This document shows, one piece after another, positions 8,304 through 16,945 of a stretch of DNA of 64,000 nucleotides. Made by a program: the position numbers and the translations under genes. This DNA comes from an uncultured Sphingomonadaceae bacterium (GTDB lineage Bacteria; Pseudomonadota; Alphaproteobacteria; Sphingomonadales; Sphingomonadaceae), in contig CANMEE010000002.1 of NCBI GenBank assembly GCA_947496865.1, positions 310,001-374,000 on the forward strand, written 5' to 3'. The notes beneath the pieces are model-generated. The model had not been told where the DNA came from. It worked only from the letters and a program-made list of their open reading frames with translations, and did no database searches. The stretch's first letter is position 1; each line of letters opens with the position of its first letter.

Positions 8304-8774
8304 ATGAATAATACGGATCATCATTCGCTCTGGGAAGAATATTGTGCCGACAAGGGCATGAGCGCCCCTTGTCCGCCCTCAGACCAATTTGGCGACACGC
8401 CAGAATTGGCGGATGAATTGGTTGCGTTGGTGCTCAGAGAGCAAAAGCAAGCAACTTGTGAGTTGAAAACATGGTTCGATAGTCGTGGGCTCCCATTGCC
8501 AGCGATTGGCGATCAGTGGATAATTATGGATGGCTCAGGCACGGAGCGATGCATAATTGAGACCATACAAGTGGACCTGTGCCCTGTGCGACAGGTCGAT
8601 GCAGCCTTTGCCTGGGATGAGGGAGAAGGAGACCGATCACTTGCTTTCTGGAAAGACGCACACGACGCATACTACAAGCGTCAGGCGAAGCGGGATGGCT
8701 TTATATATTCCGATGATATGATTTGTGTGTGCGAGCGGTTCAAGCTGATCTGGCCGACCAAAATATCAAAGTGA
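8304..8774 (+). CDS. ASCH domain protein (YhfF-like)
   Basis: These 156 residues match the short ASCH-domain family of PUA-like folds. They have an N-terminal helix with LWEEYC, a strand with GDQWIIMDGSGTERCII, then TIQVDLCPVRQVDAAFAWDEGEGDRS and a C-terminal helix that ends LIWP. ASCH proteins are predicted RNA-binding or nucleotide-handling enzymes, and some are amidohydrolases of modified cytidine. No partner gene is near. A palindromic repeat begins 16 bases after the stop. Confidence 0.8.
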   Translation: MNNTDHHSLWEEYCADKGMSAPCPPSDQFGDTPELADELVALVLREQKQATCELKTWFDSRGLPLPAIGDQWIIMDGSGTERCIIETIQVDLCPVRQVDAAFAWDEGEGDRSLAFWKDAHDAYYKRQAKRDGFIYSDDMICVCERFKLIWPTKISK

Positions 8775-8789
8775 AATATGACAATCACC

Positions 8790-8822
8790 TGACGTCGGCT
8801 ATATCCCGAAAGCGGACATTAG
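8790..8822. repeat. Palindromic repeat, type A, reverse orientation
   Basis: The copy carries the core TATCCCGAAAGCGGACATTA, with the other arm degenerate (TGACGTCGGC). It separates the ASCH gene from the FG-GAP gene, whose stop is at 8832. Confidence 0.75.
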
Positions 8823-8831
8823 GATCATTCG

Positions 8832-10004
8832 CTAAGGTTTAGTTTGCGATGGTTTTCGCGAGAGCACTACTTCGTTTGCAGTACCGGAATTGGCAAATAC
8901 GATATCCGGTAAGCCGTCTCCATTCATATCACCAAGCGCAACACCGTATGTATCTGCTTCGCTGCGTATGATTTGCCGCACGAATTGCCCCTTACCATCA
9001 TTAACATATAGAATATTTGGACCATCTGCGCCCGCCACCAAATCATTGTCGCCATCTTGATCGATGTCACCTGCAACAAGGGCCTGAATAGCCTCACCCT
9101 CTTTCCCGAACGAGAGTGGTTTCTGAAATTTGTTATTGCCATCTTGCTGATATAGTAGGTGCAGCCCGTCGGTTGAGACCAGAACAATCTCGGGCTCGCC
9201 ATCGCCATTCAGATCGGACAGCGCCGCTTTACGATGATCGCCTTCGCTGCCGGTTAGAGAGATTGAACGAAAAGTGCCTTTGCCGTCATTCAACATCATC
9301 ACGCTCGCAGCACCATCTCGCCGAGCAATGACCAAATCAACGTCTCCATCAGAGTCCAGGTCTCCACCAACCACACCTGTCGATCCATAACCCTTGTCGG
9401 GCAGCGCAAGGCCTTCATAAAAACCGCCTTGCCCATCACCCTTATAGAGCCGGTCGGGCGATCGGCGCGTTACCACCACCAAATCCAACGCATTATCCCC
9501 ATCCGCATCGATAAGGACTGCAGATCGGGCAGGCCCAGCACTTTGCGGCACTTCGCCTACCAAGCGAAAGCGACCATATCCATCATTGGCGAACGATAGC
9601 GCCGGCAGCATGTCTCTTATGACAACAGCATCCAGATCGCCGTCACCGTCCAAATCTCCTGTCTGTACAGTGTAGCTGGCCGATTTTTGACGTCCTAAGG
9701 GCAAAGCTTCAAGCAGTTTGCCATTTCCAATATTGAGATAAACAAAATCTTGCTGGGCCCAATGACGTCCATTCGCAACAATCGCATCCAGATCGCCGTC
9801 GTTATCGACATCGGCTAACGAAACATCCGCTGTCCGATTCTCTTCGATGTCAAATTCAAGGAAGGGGTGTTGACGAAATTGGGGAACGATTTCTTGCGCG
9901 ACAAGCGACGCTGTTCCGACGAAAGTGGTCGTGGCAGCACCTATCAGTAGGAACTTGAAATAGGATATCGTGATTCTCCTCTGGCGGAGGTGTATCGCTA
10001 CCAT
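8832..10004 (-). CDS. FG-GAP/VCBS repeat protein, exported
   Basis: The 390-residue protein starts with a positively charged stretch and a hydrophobic segment (FKFLLIGAATTTFVGTASLV), a signal peptide or anchor. At least seven FG-GAP-type repeats follow, each with a calcium-binding loop: DVDNDGDLD, DLDGDGDLD, DADGDNALD, DLDSDGDVD, DLNGDGEPE, DIDQDGDND, DMNGDGLPD. Seven blades suggest a complete beta-propeller made almost entirely of repeats, acting outside the cytoplasm. The ligand is unknown. Palindromic repeats lie 10 bases after its stop and 51 bases upstream of its start. Confidence 0.85.
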   Translation of the reverse strand: MVAIHLRQRRITISYFKFLLIGAATTTFVGTASLVAQEIVPQFRQHPFLEFDIEENRTADVSLADVDNDGDLDAIVANGRHWAQQDFVYLNIGNGKLLEALPLGRQKSASYTVQTGDLDGDGDLDAVVIRDMLPALSFANDGYGRFRLVGEVPQSAGPARSAVLIDADGDNALDLVVVTRRSPDRLYKGDGQGGFYEGLALPDKGYGSTGVVGGDLDSDGDVDLVIARRDGAASVMMLNDGKGTFRSISLTGSEGDHRKAALSDLNGDGEPEIVLVSTDGLHLLYQQDGNNKFQKPLSFGKEGEAIQALVAGDIDQDGDNDLVAGADGPNILYVNDGKGQFVRQIIRSEADTYGVALGDMNGDGLPDIVFANSGTANEVVLSRKPSQTKP

Positions 10005-10054
10005 AGTACAGTGTCAATCGGCATGAGATTTTATGGGGTTGAGCCTGTACTGTT

Positions 10055-10087
10055 TAGTGTCCGCTTTCGCGCCTATAGCGGACACTA
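10055..10087. repeat. Palindromic repeat with perfect 11-bp arms, type B-like loop
   Basis: Arms TAGTGTCCGCT and AGCGGACACTA are perfect reverse complements around the loop TTCGCGCCTAT. It is the most symmetrical copy in the window. It lies between the FG-GAP gene and the gene at 10189. Confidence 0.9.
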
Positions 10088-10188
10088 GAAATCGCATTAA
10101 TCGTTTTTTGAAATCGACGGACGACTCATCCATTCGTCCATACCGATCTCATATTACGATGGTCGGGCTTGCCATCTCTATTTCAGGT

Positions 10189-10536
10189 TTATCTCGTGAT
10201 GCTGTAGCGTTCGTTCAGATAGTAGAGCACGGCGTTACGATGAATGTTCTTAATCTCAATGCGACCCGCGCGTACGGCCTGAGCAACTTCAGGTGCTGTT
10301 TCGCGATTGAGATTGTTATGATATTCACAGCTTTCGCAGGTGATGTGCCGGCGCACCTGCACGCGGCCGCGGCTGAGCAGACGATCCTTATTTGAGATGC
10401 GGCTGTTGGTGCCTCGCAGGACTTTCGTGCCCCAATCGTCTCCACCGCCACCGCGGGGACTGGTACCCGAAGCAAAAACAGCCGTAGAACTGGCAACCAA
10501 CGCTAGCAATGTAGCAGTAATCAATGTTCTCTTCAT
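10189..10536 (-). CDS. Small secreted protein with CxxC motif, function unknown
   Basis: This 115-residue protein has a clear signal peptide (MKRTLITATLLALVASSTAVFA), a glycine-rich segment (SPRGGGGDDW) and a basic region. The conserved-looking core HITCESCEYHNNLNRETAPE contains one CxxC. I do not recognise a named family. The Cys pair could form a disulfide or bind metal in the periplasm. It stands alone on the minus strand, with about 180 bases before the rhodanese gene stop. Confidence 0.7.
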   Translation of the reverse strand: MKRTLITATLLALVASSTAVFASGTSPRGGGGDDWGTKVLRGTNSRISNKDRLLSRGRVQVRRHITCESCEYHNNLNRETAPEVAQAVRAGRIEIKNIHRNAVLYYLNERYSITR

Positions 10537-10713
10537 CGACCTCTATCCTTTCAAACGAACAAAACTTCGTTTTCTCGCGCTCGCGACTTTTGCAGACAAG
10601 CAAGTTAGTATCGGAAATTTTGCATAGATGGAAGAATGATCTGTCCGATCGCTACTTTCGCGCGTGAACGATCGTCCGCCATGGTGGTTTGTTGCACTGG
10701 GCGGCTGCGAACA

Positions 10714-11262
10714 TCAATATTGAGTGTATTTTCGGTTTTCGATCATACGGCCCCAAATTGGATTATAGGGATGCACATATCGGGTGGGTTCTGCACTATT
10801 ATTGACCAGTAGCCGGTTTTCATTGTGCCATTGGAAAATACCGCCCTCAAGATTATAGGCCGCTCTTGCGCCTGAAGACATCAATAGGTCCTGCACCCGG
10901 TTTGCAAAACTGGAAGACCGCTGCCCAACCGAGCAATAGAATATAACGGTCTTTCCAGCGGTAACATTTGAAAAATTCTCAATGAAATCGTCGGCTGTCA
11001 TATCGGGATCGACACGAACCGCACCTTTCAAGTGGCTAACATTATATTCTGACGGCTCTCGCACATCGAGCAGGATGATGTCTTGCTCCGCTAGGGTGGA
11101 TAAGTCGTCGCCATCAATATGGCTTACTTCGGCAAACTCACGCTCAATAGCTTGATGGGTCACGATAAGGTCGGCGGTATCGCTTTTACCCAGCGTATAG
11201 CCGGCCGCTATGATCGCACCGCAAATCCCCAATCCGATCGTAATTTTCACGTTCCGCTTCAC
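10714..11262 (-). CDS. Membrane-anchored rhodanese-domain protein
   Basis: The 182 residues start with an N-terminal anchor (ITIGLGICGAIIAAGYTLG) followed by a single rhodanese domain. It has LLDVREPSEYNVSHLKGAV and the active loop FYCSVGQRSS, with the catalytic cysteine about residue 110. Such proteins move sulfane sulfur or act in thiol redox on the periplasmic side. It starts ten bases after the sterol desaturase stop and is very likely co-transcribed with it. The C-terminal tail (YVHPYNPIWGRMIENRKYTQ) is outside the domain. Confidence 0.85.
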   Translation of the reverse strand: MKRNVKITIGLGICGAIIAAGYTLGKSDTADLIVTHQAIEREFAEVSHIDGDDLSTLAEQDIILLDVREPSEYNVSHLKGAVRVDPDMTADDFIENFSNVTAGKTVIFYCSVGQRSSSFANRVQDLLMSSGARAAYNLEGGIFQWHNENRLLVNNSAEPTRYVHPYNPIWGRMIENRKYTQY

Positions 11263-11271
11263 TGGGCGTTC

Positions 11272-12264
11272 CTAAGCTTTGGGACCAAAAGGGCGTAACA
11301 TATATTCGCGCAACGACGTAACCGGCGGATAACCCTCTATTCCGGTTTTGGGAAACTCTCCGTTTTCCGGCATATATTGTGTACCGAATATGCGATCGAA
11401 AAAGGAAAAAAACGACGCAAAATTCTTGCCAATATGACGCGCCTCTATCGTGTGATGTTGATGATGATAGACATTGTCCGCAACGATGTGACGAAAGGGG
11501 AGGGGAAATGAAAGTGCTGGCGCATCGGAATGCATGTAATAGTTAGAAATGATATAAAAGGTCGTCACGAGCATGACATGCTGCTGCGGTGCATCTACTA
11601 ACAGAACCAGTGGCATGGTGATCAGCAATATATAGATAATATCTTGCCCGAAATGCGAATAGCTGCGCGCCGCATTCAGTTCTTCTATTTGATGATGAAT
11701 GGCATGAAAGCGCCATAGAAAATCGTAATAATGCAGCGCCCGATGCAACCAATATTCCATTAGACCTAGGATTAGGAGGTACAGAACCGGAAATATCACA
11801 AGTACAGGGGCTAGATCATCCGCTGCAAATAACGGTTGCACTTCCGATAATCGCAGTAAGTTAAACGCTGCTGCTTGGACCAAAATCGAAATGCAAAGCG
11901 CGGTCAAACTGTAAACCAAACCATCACGATATCTTGCGCGAAAGTTGGAAAAACGGAGTTGCCGCCATTCGATGAATATAAACAGGCCGGCTACCGCCAA
12001 GAAGGTAAAAACGCCATTCGTCAATGCCGCGAACAAGTTTGCGGCTACCAGAGATGTTTCGGTGCTTTGCAGAAAAACCCACAGTCGATGGTGCATCCAT
12101 TCAGCTAGGTGGAGAAGCAGTTCCGCAGCAACTAGCAGGACCGCAAAGGTCACCAAAAAGCGCCAATAGCTGTGTCTCTTTAACGGCTTGCTAGCAACAT
12201 TGGGGCTGTCTATTTCCATTCCGCCTTCACTCTGCGCCACAATTGAGACTGTACTATATGTCAT
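11272..12264 (-). CDS. Sterol desaturase / fatty acid hydroxylase family protein
   Basis: The 330 residues have several membrane helices and the eight-histidine di-iron pattern of the family: HRALHYYDFLWRFHAIHHQ, then NAARSYSHFGQD, then YHHQHHTIEARHIG. It should be an inner-membrane oxygen-dependent hydroxylase or desaturase of a lipid. The substrate is not readable. The start at 12264 gives a polar N-terminus, and ATG at 12219 (MEIDSPNVA) is an alternative. It heads an operon with the rhodanese gene and is divergent from the Rieske gene at 12455, an oxygenase-type neighbour that may be functionally related. Confidence 0.87.
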   Translation of the reverse strand: MTYSTVSIVAQSEGGMEIDSPNVASKPLKRHSYWRFLVTFAVLLVAAELLLHLAEWMHHRLWVFLQSTETSLVAANLFAALTNGVFTFLAVAGLFIFIEWRQLRFSNFRARYRDGLVYSLTALCISILVQAAAFNLLRLSEVQPLFAADDLAPVLVIFPVLYLLILGLMEYWLHRALHYYDFLWRFHAIHHQIEELNAARSYSHFGQDIIYILLITMPLVLLVDAPQQHVMLVTTFYIISNYYMHSDAPALSFPLPFRHIVADNVYHHQHHTIEARHIGKNFASFFSFFDRIFGTQYMPENGEFPKTGIEGYPPVTSLREYMLRPFGPKA

Positions 12265-12322
12265 TCGGCTATAAGCTCAAGCAAGTTACAAGTATCACAG
12301 CTTTTACGAGCTGGTCTAACAT

Positions 12323-12364
12323 AGACCGTTGCGCCCAAAGCTGACACTAGCGCCGCAACGGTCT
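12323..12364. repeat. Palindromic repeat copy inside an 11-bp inverted repeat
   Basis: A type B fragment (GCGCCCAAAGCTGACACTAG, 12331-12350) sits in the loop of a perfect inverted repeat. Its arms are AGACCGTTGCG (12323-12333) and CGCAACGGTCT (12354-12364). It lies between the divergent sterol desaturase and Rieske genes. Confidence 0.65.
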
Positions 12365-12454
12365 TTGACTTTGCTGTGTTGTAACGGTTTTGATGGGGCT
12401 CGGGAGAGGCCGAGGCGTCCTGTTGTTCGAGTTGTCAAATTCAGGGAATCTTTC

Positions 12455-13330
12455 ATGCATGTCGTCGAGAAAAACTTACCTTATAACCTTCGCTCCAACA
12501 CCATAGATTATTCAGCGGTTCCCACATTGCACTATTTGGGAAATTACGTCCGCAAACTTCCGGTTAATATGGCACGGATGATGGAAAATGCTTATGACTG
12601 GGAACATCTTCCCTTTGTCCATCAATCGTCCTTTTCCAGTATCGAATTGATCGAATCCGGGACATGGGGTTGGCGGGCAAAAGCAAGTCTGCCTCCTGTG
12701 GGCAGTGATAATTTCCAGATTATTGAGCTGTTGGTGGACAGGCGCAAGAATTATTGGGCTACCACTGTGCTCGCTGGTCAGGGCGAAGGTATTCAAATTC
12801 ATACGCAGGCGAAAGAGCTTTCCGGGGACAATATTGAAGTCGACATACGGTTCTACTTACCACAAGCTCCTGCCGAGCCATCTCAGTCAGATTTGATACT
12901 CAACTATCTGCAAGCCCAATATGGTCAACTATATGACGAGGATTTGGGTTTGATGGAGGGGCGCCAAAACGCGCTGAATCAAAAACAGAAGCCGATCCAG
13001 GCCGAAGCCTCTTGGGCGGAAGTGCTGATCGGACGAGTGATCGATATGGACCCGGCTCAATCCTATACGATTGAAATGGGAAGCGATGTGTTCGCCGTAA
13101 GACATTGGCAAGAACGATGGGTCGTTCATAGTGCAATCTGCCCCCACCGGCTTGGTCCTCTAGATAACGCAAAGATTGATTCCGATGGCGCCATAGCCTG
13201 TCCTTGGCATGGCTATCGGTTCGATATTGAAAGCGGTAAGAATGACAGTGGAAAATGCGCTTCTCTGAAAGTAGCGCCGAAAATCGTGGAACGAGACGGT
13301 AATATTTATCTCGAGCCAATAACTAGCTGA
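12455..13330 (+). CDS. Rieske oxygenase with permuted domain order (catalytic domain first)
   Basis: The 291 residues carry a mononuclear-iron motif near the N-terminus (D48, then HLPFVH with H51 and H56) and a possible third ligand in EDLGLMEGRQ (D163). The Rieske [2Fe-2S] ligands come afterwards (CPH at 229-231, CPWH at 249-252, 17 residues apart). Ring-hydroxylating oxygenases normally have the Rieske domain first. I chose the ATG at 12455 because GGGA lies upstream and earlier codons fall inside a repeat. It is flanked by repeats at 12323 and 13389. The substrate is unknown, and a partner reductase is not in the window. Confidence 0.8.
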   Translation: MHVVEKNLPYNLRSNTIDYSAVPTLHYLGNYVRKLPVNMARMMENAYDWEHLPFVHQSSFSSIELIESGTWGWRAKASLPPVGSDNFQIIELLVDRRKNYWATTVLAGQGEGIQIHTQAKELSGDNIEVDIRFYLPQAPAEPSQSDLILNYLQAQYGQLYDEDLGLMEGRQNALNQKQKPIQAEASWAEVLIGRVIDMDPAQSYTIEMGSDVFAVRHWQERWVVHSAICPHRLGPLDNAKIDSDGAIACPWHGYRFDIESGKNDSGKCASLKVAPKIVERDGNIYLEPITS

Positions 13331-13388
13331 ATGCCAGAAACTAGAGCTTTTACAAGCCAAATACTAAAAGCCATTATTTGTTTTTTCT

Positions 13389-13420
13389 GACGCCCGCTTT
13401 TGCGCCCTTAGCGGACATTA
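13389..13420. repeat. Palindromic repeat, type B, forward
   Basis: The core is CCCGCTTTTGCGCCCTTAGC followed by GGACATTA. The bases just after it (GCGTTGTG) match the spacer of the composite element at 1086-1153, so this may be a composite whose second half has decayed. Confidence 0.75.
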
Positions 13421-13574
13421 TGCGTTGTGACGTTGTGTCATCCTGATCACGCACAGGGAAGGGAAATATCTCGCGGTAAGCGATGTGCCTCCACAACCCA
13501 TTTTTCAATTTATGTAAATTCCCGCTGGCAAAGATCGCATGACGCCCATAGGTTCTGCCCGAACCAAGGGGATT

Positions 13575-15641
13575 ATGATGAAAACACGCCATTTGCTTGC
13601 TGCTTGCTCGTTTCTTTCGATTGCCGGCACAGGGTTAGCGGAAACGCCGGATGATACCGGCAAATTCACATCGGATCGTGTTTTCGATCTGGAATATGCC
13701 GATGATCCCCAGATTTCGCCTGATGGCGCGACGATTGTTTATGCGCGTAAGTCGATGGATAAAGCGAGTGACCGGGTGGTTGGCGACCTGTGGACGATTA
13801 ACACGCGCAATGGCAATCACAGGCCGTTGGTTTCGGGCAAGGGTTCTAGCTCGTCGGTACGCTGGTCGCCCAATGGGGACCGGCTGGTGTATCTGACCAC
13901 CACAGATGGCAAGCCGGATTTGCGGGTGCGTTATATGGATAGCGGCGAAAGCTTTTCCCTCGCGCAATTGAGCGCCAATCCGAGCGCGCCGACATGGTCT
14001 CCCGATGGCAAATCGATCGCCTTTTCCATGTTTATCCCCGATGAGCCTGCGACTTTTGCCAAACCACCGAAAAGCCCGAAAGGGGCCGAGTGGGCAAAAC
14101 CGGTGCGGGTTTTTGATGATCTGGTCTTTCGTTTTGATGGGGCCGGCTATCTTCCCAAAGGGAAGAGCCATGTCTTTGTTCTAAACGCAGAAGGCGGAAC
14201 ACCGCGCCAGGTCACCAAAGGCAAAAATGGATTTAGCTCTCCGGAATGGCTGGGCAATGGTTCGCTGTTGGTTACCGGCAATGATGTGGCGAACGCCGAT
14301 CTCGATCCGATTGAAAGCGAAATTTACCGGGTGAACCTGTCCGATCTGTCGATGACCGCTTTGACCCAGCGCGATGGCCCTGATTTTGCGCCCCGCGTTT
14401 CTCCCAAGGGCTCGCAAATTGCCTATCTGGGTTATGATGATAAGCTAAAATCCTATCAGCATACTGAACTTTATGTGATGGGTGCTAATGGCGCCAATTC
14501 GCGCAATCTGACGGCCAATTTTGATCGGTCTATTGATGCGGCCCATTGGCGCGCCGATGGCAAGGCATTGATCGCGCAGACAGAGGTCGATGGTTTGCTT
14601 ACGCTTGTGTCGATTGATCTGTCGGGCAATGTCAAAACATTGGTGCGGGATATTGGCGGGACTGCCATCGGTCGTCCCTATGCGTCGGGCAGTTTCTCGG
14701 TGGCCAAGAGAGCAGGGGGAAGCGCACCGATCATCGCTTACACCAAAACCAGCACCGACCGTCCTGCCGAAGTTGCGCTGTCTCGTGGGGGGAAGGCGGG
14801 GCGTGTTCTGACCAATCTCAACGATGATGCCTTGGGCCATTTACAACTGGCCAAGGTAGAAGAAATCGTCACCAAATCCACTCATGATGGTCGTGACATT
14901 CAAGCTTGGGTCGCGCTGCCTCCCGGTTTCAAGGCGGACGGTTCCTATCCGATGATTCTGGAAATTCACGGCGGACCCTATGCGATGTATGGTCCGTTTT
15001 TCGCTGCAGAAATTCAGCGCTTTGCAGCAGAGGGCTACGTCACCGTCTATGTGAACCCGCGGGGATCTACGGGCTATGGGGAAGAGTTCGCGCAGCTTAT
15101 TGATCTCGACTATCCCGGGAAAGACCATGATGATCTGATGTCGGTTGTCGATGCCTTGGTGGCCAAAAATTATGTCAGCAAGGATCGGTTATTCATTACC
15201 GGCGGCTCTGGCGGCGGCATATTGACCGCATGGGCGGTTGGTAAGACGGACCGGTTCGCGGCTGCAGCCTCGATCAAACCCGTGATCAACTGGACGACCA
15301 TGGCGCTCGCGGCGGATATTTCGCGATTTGTAAGCAGGCATTGGTTCCGCGCCCAGCCTTGGGAGCAGCCTGAGGAATATTGGCGGCGGTCTCCCTTGTC
15401 TATTGTCAGCAACGCAAAGACGCCGACAATGCTAATGGTCGGAGAAGCGGACTGGCGCACGCCGGCTTGGGAAGCCGAGCAATTTTATACAGCCCTGAAA
15501 GTGCAGAATGTCGATACCGTGCTGGTCAAAGTGCCTGGCGCGCCGCATCTGATTGCGGGCAGACCGAGCAACTTGATTGCCAAGGTCGACAATATCATGG
15601 GCTGGTTTGGGAAATATGATCCGGAAAAGGCGGAGAAATAG
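13575..15641 (+). CDS. S9 family peptidase (prolyl oligopeptidase type), exported
   Basis: The 688 residues have a signal peptide (MKTRHLLAACSFLSIAGTGLA), an N-terminal beta-propeller with repeated SPDG/SPNG and WSPDGKSIAF units (TolB-like), and a C-terminal alpha/beta-hydrolase domain. The catalytic triad is readable: S545 in GGSGGG, D626 in GEADWRTP, H658 in GAPHLI. The oxyanion region is HGGPYAMYG. It should cleave peptides in the periplasm or outside. The ATG at 13575 follows AAGGGGAT, and ATG at 13578 is equally possible. It converges on ilvA with two bases between stops. Confidence 0.92.
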   Translation: MMKTRHLLAACSFLSIAGTGLAETPDDTGKFTSDRVFDLEYADDPQISPDGATIVYARKSMDKASDRVVGDLWTINTRNGNHRPLVSGKGSSSSVRWSPNGDRLVYLTTTDGKPDLRVRYMDSGESFSLAQLSANPSAPTWSPDGKSIAFSMFIPDEPATFAKPPKSPKGAEWAKPVRVFDDLVFRFDGAGYLPKGKSHVFVLNAEGGTPRQVTKGKNGFSSPEWLGNGSLLVTGNDVANADLDPIESEIYRVNLSDLSMTALTQRDGPDFAPRVSPKGSQIAYLGYDDKLKSYQHTELYVMGANGANSRNLTANFDRSIDAAHWRADGKALIAQTEVDGLLTLVSIDLSGNVKTLVRDIGGTAIGRPYASGSFSVAKRAGGSAPIIAYTKTSTDRPAEVALSRGGKAGRVLTNLNDDALGHLQLAKVEEIVTKSTHDGRDIQAWVALPPGFKADGSYPMILEIHGGPYAMYGPFFAAEIQRFAAEGYVTVYVNPRGSTGYGEEFAQLIDLDYPGKDHDDLMSVVDALVAKNYVSKDRLFITGGSGGGILTAWAVGKTDRFAAAASIKPVINWTTMALAADISRFVSRHWFRAQPWEQPEEYWRRSPLSIVSNAKTPTMLMVGEADWRTPAWEAEQFYTALKVQNVDTVLVKVPGAPHLIAGRPSNLIAKVDNIMGWFGKYDPEKAEK

Positions 15642-15643
15642 GC

Positions 15644-16885
15644 TTAATCCGCCAATTCCACCTGCCGCACGTCATAACCAACCTTGTTCAGATCAGCGAT
15701 CAACCCATCCAGCTGCTCTTTATCCTTTGCCTCGCACTCGATATCGGTGATGAGACCCTTGGCGGGCAGGTTGGTAAAGACGCGCTGGTGATAGACTTCG
15801 ATGATATTGACTTCATGATCGGCAAATTGTTTCACAACATTATAGAGCGCGCCGGGCTGGTCGCGCAGATGCAGGCGCAGGCGAGCGAGGCGGCCGGAGC
15901 GCGCCAAATCGCGCAGCAATACATTGGCCAATAGCCGCGTATCGATATTACCACCGCACAGAACCAGACCGATTTTTTCACCGGCAAATTTTTCCTTGTT
16001 TCCCAGCAGGGCAGCGAGACCAGCGGCACCGGCCCCTTCGACAACGGTTTTTTCTATCTGGAGTAACAGGCTAACCGCGCCTTCCAGTTGGGCTTCGCCG
16101 ACCAGTAATATCTCATCGACATATTTCTGGATGATCGCAGCGGTAAATTCTGAGGGATTGCGAACGGCAATGCCTTCGGCCAGTGTGTCGCCGCCGGCGG
16201 TCACTTCTTTGCCGTTGAGCTTGCCGTACATGCTGGGATAGAGCGCGGCTTGTACGCCGGTCATCTTGATATCGGGCTTCATCGCGTGCGCTGCTGTTGC
16301 CATGCCGGAGAAAAGCCCGCCGCCGCCAATGGGAATGATCAGACGATCCAGATCGGGAATGGCTTCAAGCATCTCTATCGCTACCGTGCCCTGGCCAGCG
16401 GCTACATGCGGATCATCAAAGGCGTGAATATAGGTGAGGCCGCGCTCTTTGGCGAGTTCCAGGGCGTGTGAATAGGCTTCGTCATAATTGCCGCCTTTCA
16501 TCACGATTTCTGCGCCATGGCCGCGTGTTTGTTCTACTTTTACCATTGGAGTGGTGGTTGGCATAACGATGGTGGCAGGAATGTTGAGGTTCTTGGCATT
16601 ATAGGCAAGGCCCTGAGCATGATTGCCCGCTGAAGCTGCAATGACGCCAGCCGAGCGCTTGTCTTCATCCATCAACAGCAGGGCGTTCAAAGCGCCGCGT
16701 TCCTTATAGGCCGCGGTAAATTGAAGGTTCTCGAATTTCAAAAAGACTTCCGCGCCCGCCATTTCCGACAGGGTAATGCTTTTTAGAGTCGGCGTTTGCA
16801 CGACCCGGTCGCGAATACGGGCATGGGCCGCCCGGACATCGGCATAGGTGAAGGAGGGAAGCGAGCTGGTATCTTGATCGGTCAT
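15644..16885 (-). CDS. ilvA: Threonine ammonia-lyase with one ACT domain
   Basis: This PLP enzyme converts threonine to 2-oxobutanoate and ammonia, for isoleucine synthesis or catabolism. Visible features are the PLP lysine K61 in AAYKERGALNALL, the phosphate-binding glycine loop IGGGGLFSGMA, and VLCGGNID near the end of the catalytic domain. A single C-terminal ACT domain follows (LHLRDQPGALYNVVKQFADH). The 413-residue length with one ACT domain matches the shorter class; E. coli IlvA has two such subdomains in about 514 residues. A tdcB-like role is possible. The gene is divergent from the dehydrogenase at 16946. Confidence 0.93.
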   Translation of the reverse strand: MTDQDTSSLPSFTYADVRAAHARIRDRVVQTPTLKSITLSEMAGAEVFLKFENLQFTAAYKERGALNALLLMDEDKRSAGVIAASAGNHAQGLAYNAKNLNIPATIVMPTTTPMVKVEQTRGHGAEIVMKGGNYDEAYSHALELAKERGLTYIHAFDDPHVAAGQGTVAIEMLEAIPDLDRLIIPIGGGGLFSGMATAAHAMKPDIKMTGVQAALYPSMYGKLNGKEVTAGGDTLAEGIAVRNPSEFTAAIIQKYVDEILLVGEAQLEGAVSLLLQIEKTVVEGAGAAGLAALLGNKEKFAGEKIGLVLCGGNIDTRLLANVLLRDLARSGRLARLRLHLRDQPGALYNVVKQFADHEVNIIEVYHQRVFTNLPAKGLITDIECEAKDKEQLDGLIADLNKVGYDVRQVELAD

Positions 16886-16945
16886 AATGCCACAGGCCCT
16901 AACCTATCTGGTCTTTCAGGGAAACAATGATTATGCGTGTGCGCT

